A stretch of 64,000 nucleotides of DNA from Pachypanchax playfairii. Taxonomy: Eukaryota > Chordata > Actinopteri > Cyprinodontiformes > Aplocheilidae. The position numbers and the translations under genes are program-made. Below the pieces are notes generated by a model. The model was not told the DNA's origin. It saw only the letters and a program-made list of their open reading frames with translations, and ran no database searches. Positions within the stretch are counted from its first letter, which is position 1. The number at the start of each line of letters is the position of its first letter. The stretch lies in contig SSNP01000029.1 of assembly GCA_006937955.1 (NCBI GenBank), positions 3,739,065 through 3,803,064 on the forward strand, in the 5' to 3' direction. Shown here one piece after another: positions 12,704-24,447 of this stretch.

Positions 12704-13306
12704 TGTTAAGTTTTGGGTTTTGTTTGTTTATTTATGATTTTTGTAATATTTTTTTTCCAGATATTTATCTGTGATTTAATGTTTTCTCCTATTTCCTCGT
12801 GTCCCCATGTTTATTCTGGTGTGATGTCCTTCCCTGTCTTTAGGTTCAGCTTTTATTTTGTCCTTGTACTGGTTTCCTGTTTTGCTTTTATTTTGGTAAT
12901 GTTTGTACTTCTGGTTTTCTCCGCTGTTATGTTAGGTCTACTTCCTGTATTAGTTCCGCTGTGTTTTCTCCTAGTGTTCTTCGTATCGCTCGTTCTCCCT
13001 CAGGTGTTTTGAGTTAGTAATTAGTTGTGTTCTGTATTTAAGTCTCGTGTGTGTGTCAGTCAGTTGTCAGTTCATTGTTTGTTTTATTCGTGTCTGGATT
13101 GTGTTATGGATTATCGTTTTGTGGATTAATTGTGTTCATTTCCCGCTGTCTCTGGTTCCTCCGTTCATCTTCATCTCCATGTAAGTTTTTCTTTTTCTGC
13201 CCCATCAGCTGTTTTTGTTTTCTTATTAAATTTAAGTTTTATCAGATCTTATGTTGTGTTGCTTCTCTGCATTTGGGTCCACTATAACCACCTCAAAATC
13301 GCAACA
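12704..13306 (+). mobile_element. Solo LTR, 603 bp, TG...CA ends with 5-bp CTGAC TSD
   Basis: It begins TGTTAAG and ends GCAACA, and CTGAC is duplicated exactly at 12699-12703 and 13307-13311. Internal landmarks are a TATTTAAG box near 13037, TATTAAA near 13225 and a 3' end reading CTGCATTTGGGTCC, which I associate with Gypsy-type LTRs of fish. No internal gag-pol region or partner LTR is present, so it is a recombined solo LTR. Hydrophobic frames read through it (12713-13012) come from T-rich sequence. Confidence 0.8.
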
Positions 13307-13329
13307 CTGACCTAGATAGAAAAGCTGTA

Positions 13330-13560
13330 TGACCTCACAGTATGACCTCTGGGTGACCTTGCTGAAACATCCAATCCTGCAAAGAAATTGACCAAAACTG
13401 TAAAGATTTGATTTGGCCAAAGAACGAATAGGCCTGGAGCCATCTGGAAAGGTTATGTAAGGCCATCTCTAAACAATCTGGAGTCCATCATTCTAGAGTG
13501 AGAAAAGCTATTTACAAATGGACACTATATCTGCTAGTTTTCCCAGGGGAGAGGGTTTTA
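13330..13560 (+). pseudogene. Tc1-like transposase N-terminal helix-turn-helix remnant
   Basis: The plus strand reads KAISKQSGVHHSRVRKAIYK at about 13461-13520, which corresponds to the first helix-turn-helix of a Tc1 transposase (usually KAISKQ-GVHHSTVRKIIHKW). A stop codon precedes it in frame, at 13428-13430, and no catalytic domain follows. It is a fossil fragment of a Tc1 subfamily distinct from the two full-length elements in the window. Confidence 0.6.
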
Positions 13561-14506
13561 AGCAAGGACAATCGAGGTCATACTGTAAAATCCTCAGAGA
13601 ACATTCCAGGTCCATTTGGCCGAAGGACAAATTGTATCTTTGCAGAGTTGCCTAATCTAATATCCAAATCTTGTGAGTACAAAAAGGAGCCCTCTGCCTC
13701 AGGTCCATTCATACCAGCACACAATTACTTTCTATCCATTTTTCACTGCTTAGTATCTAATTTTATTTTTAAATCATATACTGTATGACTTTGCATCTAT
13801 CCCAACATTAATGATCTTATTGTCAAGAATCACATGTCTAATTTACTCACTGTGAATCAATGAGTGCAGCTTTATAAATATGCAAGAATATATGCATCTG
13901 CCTTTGATTCTTTAGCTGTAGATTGATGAATTTCTCCAAAACACCCTATAAGCATACTGAAAAACAAACTGCAACATCTCTCATCAATGTATTTCTATTG
14001 TTTGTCAAATCACCTACGCAGTCAGATTAGTGCTATTGTTCTATGAGTAAGTGCAGCAGTCATTGTGAGTACTTTTTATGCCGATTTGTCGCTTGATTCA
14101 AAAATAAAACCCGTACTGTTCTTAGTCACATGTTTACATACTATTAATATTTGTTATACACGGTGTAGAAAAAGTAAATCTAGTATACACACTGCAGGCT
14201 GGGATGTGTGTACAGTGAAAGTTAGTGTGTAATAAAAACAAATGTGGGAAAAAAGCATGTTTGTAGAGTCGTGTGCCCATTTTTCAGATGATATCAGTGT
14301 AAAAAATATTAAAAAACAAAGCAAAGTTGACCAGGATGCTCCCCCAACTCACAGGCAACAACAACTTCTTTTCTAGTGTCTCAGTCCTGGCCTTGTGTTA
14401 ACACACCTGCATGACCCGATCAGCAAACTGACAAAATTAATGCTTTTATACAGGTGGTCTTGACTAGCTGACTATCCATTAACTGAGTGCAGGTTTCAGC
14501 AGCTGG
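13561..14506. other. No feature recognised
   Basis: AT-rich, non-coding by eye. The end of a 96-codon frame running from 13498 gives no recognisable protein. Confidence 0.5.
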
Positions 14507-15298
14507 TGTGTGGTGTTATGTTTGTGTACTCACCTGTCTTTCCAGGGTGTGGCAGCAGCTGCTGATCAGGTGCAGGTGTGACTCGTTACCCAGCCCTCTG
14601 AGGCTGGGATATAAGCTGTGGAGGAACCAGAGACAGATGCCAGTTTGTTCCATCGTCTAACGTGTGGCCTCTGTAGTGTTCTGAATAATAAAAGTATTGT
14701 TACTTACCTTACCCCCGTCCTCATCCTCTCTCCCTCCTGGATTCTGTCTCCAGGCTCCTGAGTGCCTCTTTGCGCTGGCCGTCTGCCGCGCCGTCCAGAG
14801 GGCTCAGTCTCCGTTCCCGTCGTGTCCCAGCACGACCGTTCCTTCCCTGGCTCCAGCCTGTCTCTCTCCTCTCGGATCTCTGCCCGCCTTCCCCGGTTGT
14901 TCCATCCGCTCTATCCACCCTCCGTCTACGACCTCATCATCACCAGGATCACAACCGTTCCTCTAACCCCGGATACACCACCACCGCTGTTGTCTCCTCA
15001 GTCCTCCTCCAAGTCTCACTCGTCACCTGCAACCGTAAGTCTGCGAGCACCGTAACTGTGATCATCATTCCTGGCATCAACAAATCACTAACCTGTTCTC
15101 TTCTACCACTAGATCTCCTCCAGAGGTCTCCGGATCCAGTCCTCCAGTCCACATCACACATTCTCATTCCTGTTCACTGTGTTGTTGTCCTGTCCACTGT
15201 AAATATTAAACACTGTTATCTATTGAATTCTGTCTCCTTGTGTGTTGGTCTGAAATCTGGGTCATATTAAAGTTCACTACTAACCTCAAACCATGACA
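14507..15298 (+). mobile_element. LTR of family A, copy 1 (5' edge unclear)
   Basis: It aligns by eye with 18040-18894 and 35239-36115: a shared GTGTGGCAG-like word near the 5' end, CAGATGCCAGTTTGTTC, a C-rich middle, a TATTAAACACTGTTA signal near 15206 and an end in CCATGACA. A TATAAG box at 14610-14615 and AATAAA at 14687-14692 are visible. The right flank has no matching 5-bp duplicate on the left, so the 5' end is probably truncated. The 166-codon frame through it is a by-product of stop-poor C/T-rich sequence. Confidence 0.65.
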
Positions 15299-15529
15299 GA
15301 AGTATTTGAAGAATCATTGGAATTTAGACGTCCTTCGTTGCAGCATTGTGACTTAACATCCTTGAAATAAGACCTTGAAAGGATGCAGACCCTGAATTTG
15401 AACACAGCCATAGTCTTCATTTGTCCTAAAATATAACTTATATCCTCGAGTTATTCTCTGACCAGGAAGTAAAACACTTTGTTTACCTAAAATCCCATCT
15501 TTTGGAATCCTCATTGGATTCCGGAATAG

Positions 15530-16680
15530 CGCTACAACTGGTGGCAGCTTGTTGGAGTAGCTCTGTGACTTAGCTAGCATTTGCTAGCATTTTTTGTTCT
15601 TTTTGAGTATTTCTTGCTAGTTTTTTCTTCTGGAAATATTTTCTAAATACTTTTCTCCTGATTTGGATGCTGTGCTGATTGAGTTTTTTGCTTGATTTGT
15701 CACTTTTTTGCCACTTGTTATGATGCGTAACCATGGCAACAAGAGACTTGTTTACAAGAAAGAGCAGCTAACTGACATTTCTAAGGCTGAAATAATCCTC
15801 AAATTGAAACTCTGGATCCCTGATGAGCTCAAAAGAAGAAGACGTGGATGCAGAACAGGAGCAGAGTGAAGAGAGAGAAAGAGGAAGTTTAAACCTTCAC
15901 TTCCATCAGTCATATTGACGAATGTGAGATCTCTTTGCTAACAAAATGGATGAACTTGAAACTCTGTTGAAGACCCAGCCAGAGTATCAGGAATGCAGCA
16001 TGACGTGTTTTACTGAGACACGGCTAAAGGAACATATCCTGGACTCCAGCGTGTCTCTGTCTGGCTTTCAAACAATACGAGCAGACAGAGATTTGAAGAG
16101 GAGCTGCAAAAGAAGAGGAGTTTGTCAGCTGATCACATCTGCAGTCACCTGTTGGGGCGGAGCATCAGAGCAAGTGACATGAAGAGGCTGAACAGATTGA
16201 TAAGGAGGACTGATTCTGTCCTGGAGACTGAACTGGAGTTTCTTGAGTTGATTGTCCAAAGGAGGATGAAGAACATGATGGAAAACCCTCATCGTCCTCT
16301 TCAGAACACAGTAACTCAACAACAGAGTGTCTTCAGTCAGAAGATTCTTCATAATCCGCTGCAGCACAGACCGTTACAGGAGATCCTTCCTGTCCACACC
16401 TAGAACCCTCTAGAGGAGATCCTTCCTGTCCACAGCTAGAACCTTCTACAGGAGATCCTTCCTGTCCACAGCTAGAACCCTCTACAGGAGATCCTTCCCG
16501 TCCACAGCTAGAACCCTCTACAGGAGATCCTTCCTGTCCACAGCTAGAACCCTCTACAGGAGATCCTTCCTGTCCACAGCTAGAACTCTCTATGGCTCCC
16601 TGAAAAAGAACTGAGCTACAACAATACTTGAATTTCCCTTCAGGGATTAATAAAGTATTTTTGATTTGATTTTGATTTTG
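15530..16680 (+). pseudogene. L2-type LINE with large internal deletion
   Basis: A 5' region with a worn N-terminus (MRNHGNKRLVYKKEQL near 15724) leads to the endonuclease start MDELETLLKT (15946) and the phrase FTETRLKEHILDSSVSLSGF. It then jumps within 16100-16150 to the far C-terminus (SIRASDMKRLNRLIRR, then FLELIVQRRMKNMMENPHRP). Most of the endonuclease and the whole RT core are missing, so 5' and 3' ends have been joined by deletion. The tail reads CAGGGATTAATAAAGTATTT followed by a TTTGAT-rich simple repeat (about 16640-16697), typical of fish L2. It is inactive, and is distinct from the L2 at 2788. Confidence 0.75.
16378..16590. repeat. 36-bp minisatellite, about 6 units, inside the L2 3' end
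   Basis: The unit AGGAGATCCTTCCTGTCC plus ACAGCTAGAACCCTCTAC repeats about six times with single-base variants. The unit corresponds to the end of L2 ORF2 (RRSFLxTARTLY-like), so it arose by tandem duplication of former coding sequence. Because 36 is a multiple of three, every copy stays in one frame. Confidence 0.9.
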
Positions 16681-16716
16681 ATTTGATTTGATTTGATCTA
16701 TCCTCCAGCCTTCCAG

Positions 16717-16747
16717 CATAGTGATGTAACATTGTTACATCACTATG
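16717..16747. repeat. Perfect 31-bp palindrome, 14-bp arms
   Basis: Arms CATAGTGATGTAAC and GTTACATCACTATG flank a 3-base ATT centre. It joins the L2 3' tail to the inverted edge of the TTAA MITE that follows. Confidence 0.9.
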
Positions 16748-16928
16748 TTACAGTAAGGGATTTTCCAGGAGAGAGTGGAGCAGCTGCTCAGAGCGCAGGA
16801 TTCAGGAGGATTACTGAAAAATGTGTGTATTAAACCAAAAACCACTCTGGAGGGTTTAATAAGGAAATCACATCATAACATGGTTAAAAGATCCTGAAGG
16901 TTGATTTTGCAGGATACAGGACCTTTAA
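16743..16928. mobile_element. TTAA-bounded MITE fragment, family 2, copy 2
   Basis: This is the inverted counterpart of 4617-4802: it opens in ATGTTACAG next to the palindrome and ends AGGACCT plus TTAA at 16925-16928. Shared internal words include CAGGAGAGAG, GATTCAGGAGGATTACTGA and TGTGTGTATTAA. No coding capacity. Confidence 0.55.
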
Positions 16929-18034
16929 CACAAAAGTTTGCATTGTATATTCCTGGCTTTATTCTTTTTAAAGAGCAGCAGGTGCTGCCACGGGGCTCTT
17001 CCTCTGTCCCAAATCCCTCTAAAGCAGCCCAGTAATCGTGCAGGTGCTCCCTCCCAGTGGTGGTTAGACCAGGTGGTGTTTACACTACCACACCCAAACT
17101 CCAAATGAGTCCTGCATTTACAAAGCCTCTACTGGCTAGTTTAGAACCACAATGTTCATTTATAGTTCCAAACTTATTTAGGGTGCCTGAGGATATTGAT
17201 GCTTTGTGTTGCAGGGCATCTCAGATTGTTCCCTACATGTAGGTATCCATTTAGCATGTATTTTGTGTCTACATCAGCTGCAAGGCAGAATTTTATGCTA
17301 AATGCATTTGTTTATTTAGCTTATACTGTTAAGGAGCAGTGTGACTTAGTGGGGAAGAACTGTTCATCATTGGTCATGTCTACTCCTGAGTGGCTGGGCT
17401 GTTTTTAATGAACCTGTCTCACACCTCACTTGTCAGAGGAAAATTTATCATTAGGTAAGCAGGTGTGTTGTCTGTCTTTACTGGAAGCACATCATTTCCC
17501 TGAAGCGGTTTCTTGACATGGTGGTGCTGAAGAAAAGAAGGCTTCACTCTTTTGACCACAAATCTTCCACACCTGTGTTCCTTCTGTTACACACACCTCT
17601 GGCTAAAAGTAGTGTAATAAATGCTTTGAGTTCAGCAGGTTCAGCTTTCATTCTTTTTCTCCACATCGGTGTATTTCTGCCACTGTACAGTCACAGATGT
17701 TATGCAGCACGACACGATCAACGAGACACATAAAGGTGCTTACAGAGTCTTCAGTGTTGGTTGAACCTGCTATCTGAGAGTATATTTTGGGACTGTGCTT
17801 TTTCTGCACATGCTGTCAGTTCCACATGGTTCCATTTTCAGCTGTCTTATGTCTGTGGCGAGGACCCAGTGGAGCTGGCACTGTCAGAAAAAAATATCAC
17901 AGAAAAAAAATTAAATTGGGATCTAAGAGGTTATAGAAGTTTCTGAGAATGTAGCTAAATTAAATAGTTTGTTTCAGCCTGCGTTTGACCTGCCAGACCA
18001 CCTGCAAGCAGCTCTGATGACAAAGCCTTTCTTT
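16929..18034. other. No feature recognised
   Basis: Non-coding by eye. Frames at 17057-17242 and 17196-17408 give no recognisable protein. Confidence 0.45.
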
Positions 18035-18039
18035 CTATA

Positions 18040-18894
18040 TGTGAGGATCTCTGCTGCTGGTGGTGGTGAGTGGTACTAACTGTCTTGCAGGGCGTGGCAG
18101 CAGAGGATCATTGATGTCAGGTGTGGATCATTACCCAGCTCAGGAGAGCTGGGTACTTAAGCGGAGGAGGAACAAGAGACAGACGCCAGTTTGTTCCGCA
18201 ACTTTACGTGGTACAGAGTGGCAAGTGAGCAGATTATTCAGAGTGTGTTTTGCAGTATTTAACCTGCCTTCTTTCCCTCATGTTCAGCCTGCTGTCCTGG
18301 AGCTCCTCTCCTGACAGCGTAACCTCCAGCGTGAATATCGAATCGCTCATAGTGAGGATCGGCTCAACACGGGAACTTCCTAGAGCTCCGTTGCGGTGCT
18401 ACGCGACCAGCTCTCTCCCTCTGGCTCCCTGTCTGTCTCTGGCTTCCTCTGGTCCACACCTTCCCGGTCACCGTTCTGCTGTCACCCCTGTCGCAGTCAC
18501 GTCTGCGCACTCAGCACCCGGACCCGGATCTCACACACGGATTAACGACAGCTTGGCTCACCACCCCTGCGGCAGCATCCTTGGATCTCTCCTCAAACCC
18601 GGACGTCATTCACACAACCGTGAGTTAAGCGAGCACGATCCCCGCACGCCGCAGCTGGTTTCTCCAACTGTCACTAACCTCTCTCTCTCTCACAACCCCA
18701 GGACCGTTCCTGTCCCGCACCAGGCCCGTCCTGAGTTTCATCCTGCACATTCATTGTTTACGTGTATAATAATTGGAGCACTGTACATAATAAACACTGT
18801 TAACCGTGAACGCTGTTTCCTCGCTCTGTGTGTGTCTGGAGTTTGGGTCACTTTGGGAGCTCGCAAACAACCCCACCTGGTACGAACCATGACA
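18040..18894 (+). mobile_element. Solo LTR of family A, copy 2, 855 bp, CTATA TSD
   Basis: It starts TGTGAGG and ends CCATGACA; CTATA is duplicated exactly at 18035-18039 and 18895-18899. Shared family words include GGGCGTGGCAG, AGACAGACGCCAGTTTGTTC and CATAATAAACACTGTTAA near 18786. Neither a second LTR nor an internal region is present. The 218-codon frame at 18250-18906 lies inside it and is not a known protein. Confidence 0.85.
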
Positions 18895-18899
18895 CTATA

Positions 18900-19270
18900 T
18901 ATGTAAGATTTCTGTTATGTTGTGCTTTTATGTAGGTGGAAACAGGTGAGACATGATTAACTGTGAGTCATTTGGCAGAGAAACGATAGACAGTAAAAAA
19001 CAATGACAAGATGAGTACAAAACATGAAAGAATCTAACAGAAAATGAGGTGATGACTTTAAGAAATATACAGAAAGGAAATAACTGATAAAACATACAAA
19101 AGCAGAGAAACAAAACAAAAAGAAAATAAAAATTAGAGAGAAAAAAGGCAGAAACCTATAGCAAAGTTAGGCAGGACATATTATAGCCAATAAAAATAAC
19201 CCAATTAAACCAAGGAACCAATGCAGTTTTGTTGAGCAGTACACAACCTGACCAACAGGTGGCAGAGTGA
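18900..19270. other. No feature recognised; sequence before gap
   Basis: A-rich DNA up to the start of the assembly gap. Confidence 0.5.
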
Positions 19271-20154
19271 NNNNNNNNNNNNNNNNNNNNNNNNNNNNNN
19301 NNNNNNNNNNNNNNNNNNNNNNNNNNNNNNNNNNNNNNNNNNNNNNNNNNNNNNNNNNNNNNNNNNNNNNNNNNNNNNNNNNNNNNNNNNNNNNNNNNNN
19401 NNNNNNNNNNNNNNNNNNNNNNNNNNNNNNNNNNNNNNNNNNNNNNNNNNNNNNNNNNNNNNNNNNNNNNNNNNNNNNNNNNNNNNNNNNNNNNNNNNNN
19501 NNNNNNNNNNNNNNNNNNNNNNNNNNNNNNNNNNNNNNNNNNNNNNNNNNNNNNNNNNNNNNNNNNNNNNNNNNNNNNNNNNNNNNNNNNNNNNNNNNNN
19601 NNNNNNNNNNNNNNNNNNNNNNNNNNNNNNNNNNNNNNNNNNNNNNNNNNNNNNNNNNNNNNNNNNNNNNNNNNNNNNNNNNNNNNNNNNNNNNNNNNNN
19701 NNNNNNNNNNNNNNNNNNNNNNNNNNNNNNNNNNNNNNNNNNNNNNNNNNNNNNNNNNNNNNNNNNNNNNNNNNNNNNNNNNNNNNNNNNNNNNNNNNNN
19801 NNNNNNNNNNNNNNNNNNNNNNNNNNNNNNNNNNNNNNNNNNNNNNNNNNNNNNNNNNNNNNNNNNNNNNNNNNNNNNNNNNNNNNNNNNNNNNNNNNNN
19901 NNNNNNNNNNNNNNNNNNNNNNNNNNNNNNNNNNNNNNNNNNNNNNNNNNNNNNNNNNNNNNNNNNNNNNNNNNNNNNNNNNNNNNNNNNNNNNNNNNNN
20001 NNNNNNNNNNNNNNNNNNNNNNNNNNNNNNNNNNNNNNNNNNNNNNNNNNNNNNNNNNNNNNNNNNNNNNNNNNNNNNNNNNNNNNNNNNNNNNNNNNNN
20101 NNNNNNNNNNNNNNNNNNNNNNNNNNNNNNNNNNNNNNNNNNNNNNNNNNNNNN
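19271..20154. other. Assembly gap, 884 N
   Basis: The unsequenced stretch begins in unrelated DNA and ends exactly inside a DD36E transposon. Compared with the intact copy at 27107-28327, about 754 bp of the element would fall in the gap. Confidence 0.95.
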
Positions 20155-20473
20155 GACGTACTGTGCGTTCAGAGATGCTCTTCTGCCTACCTTGGTTGTA
20201 ACGAGTGGTTATTTGAGTCACTGTTGCCTTTCTATCAGCTCGAACCAGTCTGGCCATTCTCCTCTGACCTCTGGCATCAACAAGGCATTTCCGCCCACAG
20301 AACTGCCGCTCACTGGATATTTTTTCTTTTTCGGACCATTCTCTGTAAACCCTAGAGATGGTTGTGCGTGAAAATCCCAGTAGATCAGCAGTTTCTGAAA
20401 TACTCAGACCAGCCATTCTGGCACCAACAACCATGCCACGTTCAAAGTCACTCAAATCACCTTTCTTCCCCAT
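20155..20473 (-). CDS. DD36E Tc1/mariner transposase, N-terminal 106 residues (rest in gap)
   Basis: This is the DNA-binding half of a Tc1/mariner transposase, the enzyme that binds the element's inverted ends and moves it by cut and paste. The frame starts [20 protein letters not shown] and continues through a helix-turn-helix ([19 protein letters not shown]) to SERTVR before the gap. It differs from the intact copy at residue 33 (Gly here, Arg there). The start is the first Met after the terminal repeat, as in the intact copy. Whether the rest is open cannot be told. Confidence 0.8.
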
Positions 20474-20621
20474 ACTGATGCTCGGTTTGAACTGCAGGAG
20501 ATTGTCTTGACCATGTGTACATGCCTAAATGCACTGAGTTGCCGCCATGTGATTGGCTGATTAGAAATTAAGTGTTAACGAGCAGTTGGACAGGTGTACC
20601 TAATAAAGTGGCCGGTGAGTG
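20155..20621 (-). mobile_element. DD36E Tc1/mariner element, copy 1, 5' third visible
   Basis: It matches 27861-28327 base for base in length (467 positions) with about five differences counted by eye. It ends in the terminal repeat GGTGTACCTAATAAAGTGGC then CGGTGAGTG. The other end is lost in the gap. This terminus matches the left end of the intact copy better than that copy's own right end does. Confidence 0.9.
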
Positions 20622-21608
20622 TTTATCGATGAAACTAAATCTTATTCTGTGTGGAAGTGATTAAAGTAACTCAAAATGTGCTCTCAGGTGGAGTAACTTT
20701 TTTATTTATTGAGGAGGAGGGTGACCTTAGGGTTAACTGACCAAAATCTTGTTGAAGCAAACAGTTTGAGTCTTTCCCACCACAAAATGTACATCTGCAT
20801 CACACACTGCACCTCTCTACCTTGAGAAGTATTTGGTAGCTGCAGGTGTTCTGGAGCTTTATTTTGAACTTTTATATACGTATTTCTGTCTTTTTATCTT
20901 GACACTGTGTTTTCTCCTTACCTTTGCTGTTTTTGGTATTTTTTTCTGTTCTCTATTCTTCAGGCGAGTCCTGGGCTGTTTGCTGCAGCCCTGCCCACTG
21001 GTGGAGACTGTAAGGAGTTGAACCTGGGAGTAACTGGCTCCTCTAACTACCTCTGCAGCATACGTTGACCCAGCACTCCTAATACTTCAACATCAAACCG
21101 TTTAGTCACTCATGGTGATTGTCTTGGCCAGTATTAGGCTCCTACGTGAAACCTTATCTTTAAAAATCAGTGTTGTCACTATACTTTCAAAGTAATTTCC
21201 TCCTGTGATCCTTAACAGTTTTCCTCTGTGTGCGACCCATCTGTGAAAACTGATCTCTGTTGTGTTTCACGGCTGTAAGATTAGAAAAGACCTTCTCCTG
21301 TGAAGCAGATCATCTGCCTTACCTTTTAAAATAAAATGAATCACCGCTTCTTTCCTCCTGTGAAAATGCTCCATCTCTTCTCGCTGCTGCTTGACTGAAT
21401 GTATTTTAAGTCTCTTTCATCACCATCATCCTCCCACCCTGGATTCACCTGCTCTTCTTTAGCTCCTTGGCTCCCCTCTAACCGGACCCTTCTTGGATTT
21501 ATCCACAATGAAAAAACCTGTTTGTAAAAACCAATTCACTAGTTGAAGTTTGGTTTCGTCTCCTATGTCTCCAGAGTTGGATCGCTCCTTGTGGTTTTAT
21601 TTATTTTC
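20622..21608. other. No feature recognised
   Basis: Non-coding by eye. 20833-21021 gives a hydrophobic frame from T-rich DNA, not a recognised protein. Confidence 0.45.
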
Positions 21609-22196
21609 TTATAGAGACCATTTCATACAAATTTCAGGACTTTGTGGTTATTTCTTAAGTATTAACCAGTAATATGAAACATTTTATATCTAAAACACGT
21701 TAGGAAACACTGATTAACAGACCTTTCATTCTGTCTGCGTTAAAATTCGGGTGGTTCCGGCTCCTTCCGTCAGGCTTCGTCAGCAGCTCGTTCATATTCA
21801 TTATTCAAATTTGCTGGACTCTGATTGGCTAACAAACTAGCCTATGAGAGCAAAGTATACTGTTCTCTGCCCCGCTGCGCATGGCAACGTCAGACGTCGT
21901 GTCTTCCTGTTTGCTACGTTATGCTAACAGCTTTTAGCCAGCAGCATGCTAGGTGTGGTTTCAACTGCAGGAGCTGATGAATACTAACGAACAAAGGAGT
22001 TGTGATGAAACAGATACAGGCCGTTCAGACTCGGGAGAACTCTGGTTTTATCACCACCTGCGTAGTTTGAGAGATTAAAACTGAAAGAGAAGTTATTGAC
22101 CTGTTTTCACCCACTATGAAGGTAAGAACACCTGTGGAGCTAAAATATTCAACAGAAACCTCAGAAAAACTGTTTTTAATGGAAGGGACTCTTTAA
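21609..22196 (-). mobile_element. TTAA MITE family 1, copy A
   Basis: The first of eight copies of a roughly 590-bp repeat, in the reverse orientation. The outer edges are TTAT plus AGAGACCATTTC and GGGACTCT plus TTAA, giving short inverted termini around a TTAA-type target. Internal hallmarks are GTAAGAACACCTGTGGAGC, AGCATGCTAGG and GATTGGCTAACAAACTAGCC. No transposase inside. Confidence 0.85.
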
Positions 22197-22199
22197 TAA

Positions 22200-24447
22200 G
22201 CCATTTTTATTTTTACAGTTCTGGGTTTCAACATGTTCTTGAGTCTAAATTCCATTGCTAATATAACAACAACATAAAACCATGAGCAAATGCCATAACA
22301 AAAATTGCAACTGCAAACTGACAAAATGATAGTAGAAATAATGACACAGCTCTGGTGAACAAGCCCTATAGGACGTCATTATTTCAGCAGGAACATTTAG
22401 GTAATCACTACATCGGCCTGTTTTTCAGTCACTTGTAACTGAACCTTAAAATGTAAGTTGGTTATTAAATATCACCATGTTTCTTTCTTTACAATGAACA
22501 GCAATTACCTTGTGAAGTGTTTCTAAAGTTTAACTACATTATTTTTGTCCTTCATTTTAGATTCTCATTAAAAGTGTTAAACAAAAGAGGAAAACACATC
22601 GTCTCTGAAATGATACAGTACTGTGGTTCCTAAAGAGCAGAGCTCATAAAATCTGAAAGGAAGAATATTTTACTAGCTGAGTTAAAGCCAATTAGTTTCA
22701 GTCTGCTGCAACATGGAAATGTCATAATTGGACTTCAAGAACTTAAACAACATTTCAAACTAGGAGTTACAGGATTAGTCCCTGATGTTGCTCTCAATGA
22801 TTAACTTGTCTTCAAGCATACAGAAGGACACATTTAGGACAGTTTGAGACTTATCAGACTTGTTGATTTAATTATTTGACTAATTATTTACTCCAACTCT
22901 TTTCTTCCTTTTAATATTCCTTATTAAACTGTGAAAACAGTCGTACAGAACCAGCTTTAATTATAAAACACTTTAAACAACCAAAGTTTAGGGATTTAAA
23001 ACCAAACAACCAACACATGATTAAATCAAAGGACATAATAAATAAAAGATATAAAGACATAAAAGTCTCACCAAATAAAAGTACTGCATTTGATTTCATG
23101 TCTCTCACATGTCAAAGAACATCCCACATATTAGGAGGTGTAACAGAGGTGGTGCATAAGTTCGGGATTCTGCACACTAACAAGTAGGTGATCAGCTGAC
23201 TGGAGAGGACGGGAGGACGCATAGTGATACAGCAACTTAGAGAAATAAGTCAAGGCAAGACCCTGTTAGGGATTTAAAAACAAATAAAAATGTCAAATTA
23301 ATCCTAAAGTGTACGGACAGCCAGTGGAGCGGCTGAATTAAGGGAAATGTGCTTCCCTTCTGTGTGTCAGTTTAAAGATTAGCAGAAACATTTTGCACCT
23401 TTTGAAGGTGTTTAATACTGGATGAACTGACTCCTATATAAATGTAATGATACACATGGAGCTGAGGAATTAGTAATAATTACATTCATTTTTATCTCCA
23501 TGTATCTGAGACCTCAGTTTAGTTAAAAATCCGGACTTCACATAGAAGAAATTGGATAACACATAGGGCTTTTTAATATATGAGGAGATTTATTCACATA
23601 TATTTACACAACAATGCATTAACATCACCAGGGCTCCTAAAACTGGTGCATAAACTCTGCAGAAACTGAGACATGCAAAGCTCCAAAGAATAAACATAAG
23701 AACAATTAAACTGGTTGTTTGTCAACAATAGACATGAACTTGTAAAACAAACTCGTAAAAAAAGAAGAAAAAAATTACGAAGAAAAAGGAAATTAAATGC
23801 AGTTCAAAGGCAAAGGTTTAAAAATATGGTTCAAAGATAACTGACATGTTTTTTTAACTGTAAGAACAGGAATGAGGGAAAGATGATCTTCATTTAGGAG
23901 AAAGCAGGAAACAGATATAATAAATTCATTGCAGAATAGAAAAGAGCCTGAAGGATAAAGGACACTCCTTTGAGGGCAGTGAAGTTCAAATGTTAAACAC
24001 AGATGATTAAACAGTTTGACAAAAGAATAAAATACATCTTTGTTAAAAGAAAGAGTCTGTCTTTAAACAGAGGACGAGTCCTCAGGTTTCTATGATTTAC
24101 AATGCATTTACAAATCTAATCCCTCAAAAGCTTCATAGTAATTCACATCTTTGGGGATGTGATCAAAACTTTTCACATGTGAACCGCCTAAACAAAGACC
24201 CTAATGAGCCTCCGTAGGAGGGAGAGGGGCGGTGATCAGCAAGCCGACTCACTCACTGCAGCTTAAAAGCTGGAAACTGCACTTTTTATTTTGAAAGAAG
24301 CTCCTCAGATGAGTAGAAAAAAAAAATCTTCCAGAACCCAGAAAAAAGCACAGCTGCTTTTTTTGAACCTATGAATTACCTTCAAGAGTAAACTGTCCAC
24401 ATGTGATAAGGACTGTTTGAATGAGACATACATCAGCACGTGTGTCA
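22200..24447. other. No gene; possible old repeat around 23270-23540
   Basis: Text near 23310-23345 (GGACAGCCAGTGGAGCGGCT) resembles a dispersed fish repeat I recall only loosely. The rest is AT-rich with no protein-like frame and no visible termini. Confidence 0.35.

Noticed and set aside
12713..13012. Hydrophobic 99-codon frame resembling a membrane protein
   Set aside because: T-rich LTR sequence read as Phe, Leu and Val; no start context and inside a solo LTR.
14770..15270. 166-codon frame
   Set aside because: Again within a family A LTR, with no recognisable domain.
16333..16719. 128-codon Cys/Gly/Ser repeat protein on the minus strand
   Set aside because: Antisense reading of the 36-bp minisatellite in the L2 remnant.
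18250..18906. 218-codon frame
   Set aside because: Inside a family A solo LTR and not conserved as a frame in the other two copies.
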